NCBI GenBank assembly: GCA_037074765.1
Contig: JBAMDO010000039.1
Span: 434,001-498,000, forward strand
Source of the DNA: Mansonella perstans
Lineage: Eukaryota > Nematoda > Chromadorea > Rhabditida > Onchocercidae
Reading direction: 5' to 3'
Length of the DNA stretch: 64,000 nucleotides
The first letter of the stretch is position 1; each line of letters opens with the position of its first letter. This document shows, piece after piece, positions 12,207 through 23,667 of this stretch. Below the pieces are notes generated by a model, which saw only the letters and a list, made by a program, of their open reading frames with translations, was not told the origin of the DNA and searched no databases. The translations under genes and the position numbers were made by a program.

Positions 12207-14914
12207 TTACTTTTGCTCAAATGTTCTTTCGTCCGTGGGAAACCAATCATTATTGAAGGGTAAACCAGTAAAAAGCAAATAAGGTAATGTATAAAAGTAC
12301 CAACTGTAAAACTGATAATGCAATGACCGAGCAAAGCATATACCGATCAAATTTGCTGTGAACAAAGCTATAAGCATTTCTGAAAATTCACCAGCTATTT
12401 AAAAAAAAAAAAAAAAAAAAAAGATATCGATCTAACTTAGAAGATTAGGATCATCCAGTAGTAATAAACATCAAACTAGATACCTGATAACGATCGTCTT
12501 ATACATAAGAGTTTTTTTTGATACAGTGATTCGAGTAAAGAGTTTTCTATATTTTTTAGAAAATAAAATGAAGCAAAAAAGAACCATTAGTACTTAGCCG
12601 CAATTTACGATTGTTCACTACTGATAATACACGAATATAACCACCGTATCGCCTGAAATCAATCCATTTCACAGTTTTATGATTCTATTTCTGTTATCAG
12701 TTCAAGTAAATCAAGATAATGCATGTTTTTTTTTTCATATAAAACTGAGAAAATCCAATTCTTCATTATATTTACAAATATTTGCTCGAAGTAATAAATG
12801 TAATTGTGGTGCATCGACATGAAAAAGAACAACTGATATTATCAACAATAAATACTTTTAAGACTCAGGAAGGATTTTAATAGCCTGAAAAAATTAACGC
12901 CTGATTCAATAAGAGCTAAATGATTTAAAAATACCTAAACCATAAGTAACCAGCAAAGAAAAGCAGAGCAATGTGAGAAGCCAATAATAATATGTAAAAT
13001 CGATGATCCAAAAATATCTCCTCCGATAAAAATCGCCAATTTACCGTCCATTTGAAAAGGAAAACTCTGCCCAAATCAAAAGATCTTTGCAAGTATGAGA
13101 ATGGATCATGCATCAGGAATGGAAAAGCTAAGACAATCTAGAAAACTTCTATATTATCACAGAATGAATCAAAATCAAATAAAGTTATCCGGATATCAAA
13201 ATTACTATATTATAAATTACTGCTTCAGTCATCATACCTCAACGGTATTAGCAGTATTTAATTTATTTATTTGATTTTAATAGTAACAGCACGACCTATT
13301 TCTAATCTGAATAGTAATTGTGATTAACCATGGTGGACGGTTTTTGGAATAAAATAGTAAAATCGAAATGCATTTCGGTTCCAACACAAAATCTCTTTTT
13401 GCAAACATACAGTTAACACTTCCTGCTGATATACAATTTTCTTAGATATTAAATCACATGAACAAAAGGAAACGTACGAAAAATATATACTATTGCCTTA
13501 CCTGAACCATAGCACACAACACAATTGTCTTGAACGTGTTCCAGTAACCAGTATTTAAAAGGAGGATAAATAAAAGTGCAGGAGAAAATAATAAAATATT
13601 CATTTTTACTGATACAGCCAAACTGCAAGTATTATTGATCACTTAAAAGTTACAATGTCAATGAAATTTTTAGAACTTTTGAAGATTTCAAAATGAATTT
13701 GATTTACAACTAATACAATGAAAGAAATAACCTATAAAATATCGAGCCAATTTGATAATGGCGGCTAATCCACAGGTTGACAGCCAAGTAAAAAAACAAC
13801 ATTGCAACAGGATCATTGAATAATCGAAGAAGATAAATGGAATGAATCCGATATGATGTGCAGCATAATATAATGAGCACAAATGGGGGCAGCTAAAAAA
13901 AAATCGATTGTATTATTGAATTCACTTTCGAAATTTTCAAGTTGATGTTATGCTACTGCAAAGTAAATTAAGAGCACAGCACTTTCCAACAAATAATTAA
14001 AACCTATGCCAGAAGCATATCAATGCAAGCAGAATGCTTCATGGCTATACCAATGAAATAATTTAAATCGTTTGTCGTAATTCATGTATCGGAAAAAAGA
14101 TTTAAAATCAACATTTCCTCTCAGGCAATAATAAGAAATTCTTTAAAACAAACTTTGTAGCTCATATAGTACATACGAAAAATTAGTAATAAGGTTGCCA
14201 AATATAGAAATTCAAAAATATATTGGGCTGTACGGATACTTTTTCCACCATCGGTGATGCGAGAAAGAAGCAAATAGAACCAAATATGTCCAGCCGGATA
14301 ACTACAAATTATTCGATCAGATATATTTAATGATTCAAAAGTTCTCAGTGAAATCTTTTAGTTTAGTTACAAACGCTTATCTCAGATTATTAATTGGTAA
14401 TTCAAAAGTATTATCCACTTGAAACAAATCGTAAGGATTCACCTGCATTTCTGAAACAATTAATTGCCAGTGAAAAAGGTAAGTTAATTTCGCTCAAGCT
14501 AGCATTCCATATTCTTTCTTATATCACACAGAAAATATGAAATGCTTAAAGAAAAAGGATTGAGACAAAGAAGAATTAACTAACACAATAGGACCGGTAT
14601 CACCTTTAATTTTCGAATAATTACGAATTCCTTGTTCATAGCAACTCACCTGCTGCATATAGGTAGACCAGTCTATTTCGGTATCTGCAAAAGTTATTTT
14701 TCTTTCATCAAAACAATAAAACAATAAGAAAAAAGTCTAACCACTCCCATACTTGATAATGGATTTTTCCAAGTATAAGAAGAGAAAACTTACATGGTAC
14801 TTTCTGGATAACCATAGTGCATAAAATAGCATCAAATATCCACAAAAATACGGCAAATATTTTGAAATTTATTGGATTGATACGAAATAAAAATGTGATT
14901 AACGAAGAGATCAT
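12207..14914 (-). CDS. alg3: ALG3, dolichol-P-Man:Man5GlcNAc2-PP-dolichol alpha-1,3-mannosyltransferase
   Basis: Multi-pass ER membrane enzyme that adds the first lumenal mannose (from dolichol-P-mannose) to the lipid-linked oligosaccharide for N-glycosylation. Eight minus-strand exons join in phase: 14914-14794, 14684-14585, 14301-14154, 13892-13732, 13622-13502, 13137-12935, 12652-12594 and 12379-12207. They give 361 residues. Family signatures in order are YTEIDW, GDTGPIVYPAGH, the [20 protein letters not shown] block, [32 protein letters not shown] (read over the exon at 13137-12935), and [18 protein letters not shown]. Most segments between are strongly hydrophobic. Compared with human ALG3 (about 438 residues) the N-terminus is shorter. 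The C-terminus stops about 20 residues after LPYLL, so one or more final exons may be missed. Confidence in identity is very high, in the 3' end low. Confidence 0.95.
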
Positions 14915-14920
14915 CTGAAA
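14915..14920 (-). other. Probable trans-splice acceptor directly before ALG3 ATG
   Basis: TTTCAG on the minus strand is followed immediately by the ALG3 start codon, the arrangement expected for an SL-spliced nematode mRNA. It also supports the chosen start. Confidence 0.55.
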
Positions 14921-17900
14921 TAGAAGATAAGTTTATGTTATCAGTATCAATAAAGGTGAAAATTATCATATCAGTGCTAGTAATTATCATATCATATCTC
15001 TTATCAGTACAGTGAAATATCAAAGAGAAAATTACTAAAAATGAATGACAGAATTACATATCATAATTGAAATAAAAATTACATATCATAAAGAATTACA
15101 TAACAAGTTATGCACAGGAACCCATAAAATCCATGGACGATATTAAATGTCTTAATTTAGAATTCAGCCATTAAATACAAAGAAATAAAACTTTGCTTAC
15201 ACTATTAACCGATTACTGCTGTACTAAGTGCCAGCAAAAAAAAAAAAACAGTAATCACTCATAAAAGTTCATTATCAATAATACATCATTAAATTGCAAT
15301 GTACGTGATCTCCAAAACCTTTATCAATTTTGAAGTATTTAAATGCCGTTTATCCTGAAATTTAGTACTATCTGTGTGTAACACTTCAAGCCACTAGTAG
15401 TATCTAGTTTGTCACAATTCGCTCGCTACTTCATTTCCTACAATATTTCAAAGAACAGTTGCTGTGAAATACCTAAAATTAGGATGGCAACTAAGTTTAG
15501 TATCCGATTACATATGATACAAAAAGCAATGGAATAATTTACAACAAATGTAAACTTAAGTTTGGATACTACTTGATAATTTTGAGAAAGTTTCATTTAA
15601 AAAAATGTATCCAATCGAAAGGTAAGAGAAGTAAGGTTGTACGTATGATATATAGCATGTGATGAATTATGCAAGAAATATTCGTCAACAATTTTATTAT
15701 TCCTTATATGAAACAAAGTGAATTATAACTAAAATAGTTAAATTGAACCATATGTAAACAATTCAACACAATCATTGGTGTTAAATTATTCAATAAATAC
15801 TCAAAAATATCTCAGAATCCCAGAAAAATAAACATCTTTCTAAGAAAGTTCACCAAATCCAAAACATCACAATGATCTTTTCATTCTACTATAGCTTTCC
15901 AATCGTGCATCACACAAGAATCACTCGCTAATGAATCTTTAATTTTATAATTTTCACTCACTTTTTTTTCACCAAATTTCAAACAAAAAACAAATGAATC
16001 ACTGTTCTTTTGTAAAGAAAATTATTAATTCATGAAATGCATCCAATAGATACGAAAAAAAAAAAAAATCAGTAAAAGTTTTTGAGTAAATAGCATACTG
16101 TGAGCTTGTTGAAAAGAGCTTCACTTCATTTATTTTTCAAATATTTTGAAAATTCTGAAAATTTTACAAATCCTACTACTATTTCCTTAACTATTACTTT
16201 CCAAAAACAATTGCAATTTCCCAAAGTAATCAAAAGAAAATTTCATTTCCATGAAAATAGAAACTGCCATAATTACACAAATTACTATCGCTCCCAAAAA
16301 CTTTCTCATTCTTATATTTATCATTTAAATTCAAATTTCAGAAATAATACAAAGATATTTACTTTTCTACCAACAGTGAATTCCACCTATGTTAGTTTAA
16401 TAATATTGTATTGTCCAATAAAGTTTTATTTCATACGAATCATCTTTTCAACATGAATTAATTGACATTTTTGCTCCAATATGCTCTCTTTTGCCAGTAA
16501 TCAACAACAATACGTTTAAATTTTCGAATTTTTTTTTTAAAACTTTATTTTTTTTAAAAATAATCTATCCATCATCAATCCCTTTAATTCCACTAAGAAA
16601 TTATTTCTAAGTGAGAAAAAAATAAAAAATTAAATTTTTAAAAAGTCTCATGCCATCATACATGAAATAATAATTAGGAATACTTCACTTGCAGCCAATA
16701 TAATTTTAAAGCATTCATTTCGTATGACCATTCTCAAAGGAAAATAGAACTTGAAAGAATCATTACGCATTAATTTCAAACAATCACAGCAAATAACTAA
16801 TCAGAATCAACCTTACTCTTTTATATATTTCAGTGAAAATTAATGAAACGATAATTAGTAAACTAAAAAACACCTGCTAATCAATTATCAATATATTTTA
16901 AATTTTACTCATTTTAATTTTAAATTACTTCAGCTTATTTCGCTTGCCAATTTTTAAAAAATTAATAAAGTCTTACTGTAAAAAAAAAATGAAAGCGATT
17001 CTAAAAAGGGATAACATAAAACATTACCCACTTTCATCTATTTAACACCCTGACCTTTAACCCCCCCCCTCCTAAACACCATCTAGCAGATTTCATTAAA
17101 ATCAGTGGTTCCGAATGTGGGATGCAAAATTGCATTACACTCTTGCTAATATCTTACTTACTTTCACTTCCTATCCTTTTCATAATGTACAAGCAAAATA
17201 CTCTTTTTTATACTTTTCATCCCTCGCAGCAAATTTAAGCATAGCAAAAATATATTATTTTCTGATTTCTCTAACATGCTGCCGTATACTAATTTCTCCG
17301 TGTTCCAATATTCTTTTTATTTTTGAAATTTGCATTGAAGGAAAATTTGAAATCTGCAAGGAATTCATATTCATTAGTGTTTTGTTTTAAAATTCTATAT
17401 AATGTAGCATGAAATTTAAAGATAATTTAAAATTTCAATTTATTCGCTGATCTTCCAAATTATTCATGAAATTCAAGTTCTACGAATAATTTCAATTCAA
17501 TGAATATTTACTTTATTGATTCGCTAAAATTGAAATTACTAGCGTGAATTTTATTTTCGAGCTTTATCATTGAAAATATAACTAATTAAACTAAACTAAG
17601 CTCGTCATAATTCAAAAAAAAAAACTCAGGTTTGTTTGAATTTCATACATAGCCTAGAATAACCTAAACTAATATCGATATAATTTATGCTAAATTTATT
17701 TTTTAGCCATGATTTATGTTCGATTAATATTAGCATAAAACTTTGTTGAAAGTTTTAATCGAAACTAAAGTGACAAAATTCAAATAATCGCCATTGAGCA
17801 ACATGTGCATATGGAAATGTTTTTAAGACACCAACGATTTGATATATTTTTTTTTGATTTTAATTATTGAAAAAGTTTTAGTGAATTTACAAACATCCGT

Positions 17901-19183
17901 TATTTCTAACCATGCACAATTTATCTTATAAAGCTGTAAAATCTTTTTTGATTCAAAGAGCACTGAAAACTACATAGGGAAGTTTAAAGAAAAGTTCAGG
18001 AACACTGGAACTAGAATTTGATCTACTATTTTTCAAAAAACTGATGATTTATTTATATACAAAACAAAGAAATCAAATTATACTGAAACTAATCAATCAC
18101 TTTCAATTAATGTTTAAATATTGATTTGTCCGTCTTTCTATTTCAAAATATTTTTTTTATTAAACAGAATGAAATAATTTATTTGAACAATCCATTTCAT
18201 TATATCAAAGAATAGAATTGAATTAATGAGCAGTATAATGAGCTTTTATTTTACATATCATTAGATGTCATTGAAATAAATCTATTATAGTTAATGAAAT
18301 ATAAATATCGCCTGGCTGGCGATATTTTATGATAAGCAGATCAGTCTAAGCTAAACTGAATCATTGGGTGTTGAGATGATAATGGCATCACTTTATTTAG
18401 TACCATTTCCTCCATTCATCATCTGAAAAAGAAAGTAGAAAAGATAGAGAAGCGAAAAAATGATTAAATCAATTTTCTGAGGCAATTTAACAGACTGGAT
18501 TTAACTAAAAATAATCCATACCGAGAAATGAATTTTGTCCGTATTGCAAACATTAAATTTAATTTATCCTTTTGATGATTTCAATACACCGGAAAATTTT
18601 CATAACCGTTTAGAAAAATTTTTTAAATTGAATAATCTAATAAATATGTGTTAACAAATTAGTTTTTCTCACACGCAGATTATAATCGTAATAAAATCTC
18701 CCACGAAAGATTTGAATGATCAGTTAATTATTGATGCAAAATATATTTTTCAAAAGTCTAAGAAGTGGTGAGATAGTAAAATGGGAACGAAAAATATAAT
18801 GGGTCTTAAAGTATTTGCATGAATTCATAATGGAATAGCGTTTGAGCCTATTTTAGGAGATTACTTTCTCACTTTTTAATTCATTTGTCAGTTGAAATAT
18901 TTTTGGCATTTGACTGTTTATTTTGCACAATTTCATTTTCCATTTTTTTGACGGGTACTCAATTTTTTATTGAATTCAAAAGTGATCACATTTTATTTTA
19001 TTCGATTTCAATGCATTATTCATAAGCTTTATCTTATTGCTACTCGCTCACATTTTTAAAAAAATCACCAAACGACTGTTACATGTGAAAAAAAGATAAT
19101 TTAAAATTGAGATTTTATTTTCGCTTTGTACTTGAAATGAGACAATAGTGAGCTAAAATAAAAATTTGATTTTTTGATTTGTA
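14921..19183. other. Intergenic region between divergent ALG3 and HDAC genes
   Basis: About 4.5 kb of AT-rich DNA separates the divergently transcribed ALG3 and deacetylase genes, so both promoters should lie here. No exon with recognisable protein similarity was found. The open frames at 16100-16456 and 17115-17390 are low-complexity and lysine/isoleucine-rich. A C9 homopolymer near 17061 and a hairpin at 18303-18327 stand out. Confidence 0.5.
18303..18327. repeat. Perfect 10-bp hairpin in HDAC upstream region
   Basis: AAATATCGCC (18303-18312) and GGCGATATTT (18318-18327) are perfect reverse complements around the 5-base loop TGGCT. The GC-rich inner stem is unusual in this AT-rich DNA. It lies about 1.2 kb upstream of the deacetylase start; its role is unknown. 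Confidence 0.7.
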
Positions 19184-19357
19184 TTTTGGATGCCATAATA
19201 ATGAATCACTACTTGCCAGTGATCTGCTTGCATCCAAATATCATTTTAAAATGTTCTAGTTTTATTTTCTGTACTTTGGATGCCATAATAATAAATCACT
19301 ACTTGTCTTCAGTGATCTGCTTTCATCCAAAATATCATTTTAAAATGTTCTAGTTTT
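19184..19357. repeat. Tandem pair of hairpin-forming repeats upstream of HDAC
   Basis: Two direct copies (about 19184-19265 and 19275-19357) share TTTGGATGCCATAATAAT, AATCACTACTTG, CAGTGATCTGC and CATTTTAAAATGTTCTAG. Within each copy TTTGGATG pairs with CATCCAAA and ATCACT pairs with AGTGAT, giving a two-step stem. The pairing arms are conserved between copies while the apical loop differs in length. The second copy ends about 130 bases before the deacetylase start codon. Confidence 0.75.
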
Positions 19358-19488
19358 ATGTATTTTAAGTGAATTAAATTTAATACATTTCATGCCTTTT
19401 ATATCATTAAAAATTATTTAATGAAAACTTTACCTGTTTCTCTTTTCTTTTTCAATAATTGCGACAACTAATACAGTAAGCTTTAGTA

Positions 19489-22400
19489 ATGTTTGGTTAT
19501 GTTTACGATGATATCATGCAGCTGCATGCAAATTCGTATGATCCAAATGGAAAAACCCAAGAACGACCAGAACGAACTGTTCTAATCTATTCCAGGCTAC
19601 AAAATGATGGTTTACTTGAGAATGGAATAAATGTCTGTTATCTCAATGAATTTTCAATTTTGGAATTGATAAAATCTAAAAATTGAATGCTCGTAACTAA
19701 AGAAAAATTTAAAGTTACCTGCCGATTTTTCAAAAAACAAAATGACTCATTAAAAAAACTGAATTTTCATTTCCTGCAAAATTCAAATTACTACCAAATC
19801 TTTTATATTAGAATGTATGTAAAAATATTATTGCAAAAGCTTCATTTTTTTACTTTTTTTGGAAAAATTTATTGGTCAATAATTTCATCTTTGATCGCTA
19901 AGCTAAAATTAAATATTGAAGATAAAAGTTCGAGCAGCTGAAGATTGGGAACTTTGTCTTAATCATCCTCCTGAATTGATCAAAGAACTTGAAGAAATGA
20001 AAACGACGGAAGAATTGGAGGAATATTGCAAAGGACACGAATTACTTTGGCTATGTCCTGATAGTGTCTGTATTGCCCGATTTGTCGTTGGTGGTGTCAT
20101 CGATTTAGTAAGCGCCAATATTAATGGCAGGTCTGTAATCTTATCGTAGAGAGGTCTCGCTCATCCAACTTTATATTTTATAACAAAATTCATTTGTGCA
20201 AAAACAAATTAAATCCTATAAGTCATTTTATTTATTTCATTTCAATTTTAGTTCATTCATTTGCTTTTTTTTTTTACTTTTTAGTACTTTCAAGTAAGTA
20301 ATTCTTACCGCTTCAGCTGTTTTATAATCATCAAAAACCGCATGATTCAAAAATAGCAAATTCTGTTAATTCGAAAATTTTAGTTTTTTTTTTAAATTTT
20401 AATTAAATGTTTAACAGTTAAAAAAACCAGCAACACCTGCTTTCTACTGAGAGCCTCCTCCGAATTATTAGTGGTCTGCGGATGACGAATTGAGAATCAT
20501 TGCTGTAAAAAGTACCCTATATAAGATTAAAGATATATGTTATTAGTGCATGCCCACTTTAATTTGATAAATTGACTAATTTTTTAATCATAATTATAAC
20601 GACAAAAACATGCAATCAATTTAATTTTAGGATTGGCAATGGCTTCGCAGTTGTACGACCGCCAGGCCATCACTCGTACGGAAAATTGCCGCAAGGATTT
20701 TGCATTTTTAATAACATCGCAATTTCTGCCAAATATGCTGTTGAAAAGTGCAACATTAATAAGATCAGTTTAAATAAATTTTATCAATCAGAACAATTCA
20801 TCTATGAAAAGATTCTAAAAATTCAAATTTCATCATAATTTAATTAAAACAACATAAAATTGTAACAAGTTTTGACAACACAGTTGAAAATATGTAAAAA
20901 AATATGTTTTAAAGGATTAAAAAATACTTTAAAAAAGTTAAGTAAAGTTAACAAAAAAAAGTTAGAAAAGTTAAAAAAATTAAAAGTGTAGAAAAATATA
21001 AGCACAAAACAAAAAAACTGAGAGTTTAAATTTGAATAATTTAATTAGATGTAATTAGAACAAGTTGTTGAAGAAAATAAGAAATCTCATTCAGATACTT
21101 GTGTTAGATTTGGATTATCATTGTGGCAATGGATTATATCATTCATTCAAAGGCGATAATCGGTTTTTGTACATCAATTTTCATGCTTATCATTATGGAG
21201 CTTTTTGGCCATATGAAGAAGAATATGATTATGATAACAAATATGGTAATCATATTGGTAGTACGGTAGTTTTAAGATGAAGTAGATAGTTGCATGAGAT
21301 ATACTGTAATCGACGATGAAGAATTATGTGAGTAATTTCGTAGAGTAATTAACAAACGTGTAGTGGTAATACGCAAAGGTAACAGATGCAGCGTTATAAA
21401 ATATGTAAATCAACTTTGTCATCTTGTTGCATTCGAATTTGCTTATATAATCCAGCTTATTTATACTGTCAGAAAATATAGTATCCATCCCTCTGAATAG
21501 TGCGATGAATACGGAAGGTGATTATATTGGTGCACTGCGACATCTTGTGATACCTATTGCCAAAGAGTATCAGCCACAATTAATACTTGTAGCCCTTGGA
21601 TTTGATAGTGCTTATTATGACGATTTATTAGAACACGGACAAGGCATCAAAGCTCACGGGTTTACTTGATTTACTTCCCCAAATTTTCTCGTATTTTTAA
21701 ATTTTGTGAAAATTCCAATTAAATAAACAAAAAAAAGGTATTTTGAAATTTGTCTAATAGGAAACGATGTAATCAATAAAATTTACTTGAATATCATCAG
21801 ACTGAATTAATAAAAATATTAATAAACAATAATTCAACAAAGATATGGCCATATAATGAAAATCTTGGATGATCTGTGGCCTAACAAAATTTTGGCTATT
21901 TTGGAAGGAGGTTATTTTTCTGGAAGTTACACTGAGTGTGCTACAATGGCTGTACGAGGTTTACGGGTATGTTTTGAATTTACATTAAACCTTCAATAAA
22001 TTCTACAGCTGATAAGAAGGTAAAATAAGAGAAAGAAAGCAAAATGGACATGATAAAAAAAAACAAAAATAATTGCTTTTATAGTTGTTATTTTTAATTA
22101 ACAAATCTATTTTATTTATAACCCATTTAATTGATAACTATATTGCTGATATTCTATTTGATTGGTAATCTATCTTATCTAGCTTGCAAAAATTTAATAA
22201 ATTATATTAATTAACATACTTATTTGCTAGCACTGTGAGTGAATCGTCTCTCGAAAAAATAATAGTTCATGTTCACACTGATGGACATGACTGACTGCGC
22301 ATTATTCATATTTTATGGAATATAAAACATCTTATATTTTCTCAGAATGAAATTTGTTCCGAATTTTCATACAATTAAATGAAAGAGAAAATTAAAAAGT

Positions 22401-23601
22401 GCATGTAAGATATCATATTTTTACAATCTTTTTTTTCTTTTCTGCTCTTACATGTACATATAATTCATACAGCAATAATTCTATGTTAGTGATTTTAATT
22501 AGAGTATCAAAAATGAAAATTATAGAGAATGAAATTACCAAAATTAGAACATCCAAAATTAATTAACGCATGCATGGCAGAAACATTATGGAATAGTTTA
22601 TGCTACCATGCAAAACGTTGGAGGAATATTGCGGAACATTTGGATAAATTGCAAGATATGCAGGTGAGATTTTGTTTTTATTACCAATAATTCAGCCTGA
22701 TTAAATTTAACATAATATTGAAACAAACATTATGGCGAGAGTTAGCATATGCTTTGATGGAAACGCTTAAATGGACGGAAAAAGAAAAGATGAATTTTTA
22801 CTTCAATCTTCAACGTTTCTTTTTAATCAATTTAGTTTTTACTTAGCCAAATCTTTATTTCTTTATTAAATCTAATTAATTTGAATGATTAGGGTCGTTT
22901 TCCTTTGCGAACTGATTGATTTAAAATTTCTTACGTAATTAATTAACGCTTGACTCATTTCTTTTGCAAAATAAATCGGAAAGAAATTTTTTCATTTCTA
23001 TTCCTCTTATTAATCAATTTTTGTGATACGATAGCTAGAAAATATTGTGAATATAGTTATAGGTCAGACATGGATTCCCAAAATATGCACCACCGACTAT
23101 CAAAATTTTTGTTGGTGACAATTTTCGTAAATTATGGAATGAGGTGCAAAAATTAAAGGTAGCGCGAACACGTGACTGGATAGCTGGAATGTCTTGTGAA
23201 GATGTTCATATCGCCACAGAGAAAATTAATGAATACATAAAGGTAGTGATAATTTGTTTGTGTTATTATTATCGGACAATATTACGATATTAATAGTTCA
23301 GCAGTAAAATAATTTTTATAGCAATTAATAAAAAAAATCATTAATAAAAATCATTTTAAAGCACTATGAGTACGATATTCCAACTGATGAATTAACAGAA
23401 GATGAATTTCTCGAGCAGTTACTATGGAATTCGAAACGACGTGGTGAGGCATTTCTCAAGTCAATTCCGACAACGCTCTTCTTTTACAATAGTATGCGGG
23501 AATGCATGGAAGACGAGAATGGCATTCATTTAATTATCGATATGTGTGCATATCATGAAGCCAATAAAAGATATCGCAGTATGCCGAAAAATGAAACATA
23601 A
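19489..23601 (+). CDS. Class II histone deacetylase with novel C-terminal extension
   Basis: Zinc-dependent protein deacetylase most like HDAC6/HDAC10 catalytic domains. Nine plus-strand exons can be phased: 19489-19632, 19922-20130, 20631-20747, 21082-21257, 21473-21659, 21843-21966, 22526-22663, 23063-23242 and 23362-23601. They give 504 residues. Active-site features are RPPGHHSYG (His131/His132), GFCIFNN, the zinc ligands Asp168 and His170 in DLDYHCGNG, Asp260 in LGFDS, and Tyr302 in LEGGY. All residues needed for catalysis are therefore present, although the usual HHGNG reads HCGNG. The N-terminus begins GYVYDD...RPERT as in other class II enzymes. Residues about 366-504 (last two exons) match no HDAC region I know and contain no ubiquitin-binding zinc finger. 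The exon 3/4 junction is the least certain. An AATAAA follows at 23662. Likely substrates (tubulin or histones) cannot be inferred. Confidence 0.9.
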
Positions 23602-23661
23602 TTGTGATGATATTAGTGAAAGTGATTGTGGTTGTGTTGTTGACATAAATTAACTGGAGTA

Positions 23662-23667
23662 AATAAA
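23662..23667 (+). terminator. Candidate polyadenylation signal of HDAC gene
   Basis: AATAAA about 60 bases downstream of the deacetylase stop codon on the same strand. The motif is frequent by chance in AT-rich DNA. Confidence 0.4.

Noticed and set aside
16100..16456. 118-codon plus-strand open frame
   Set aside because: Low complexity, no similarity, no splice context; typical chance frame in AT-rich DNA.
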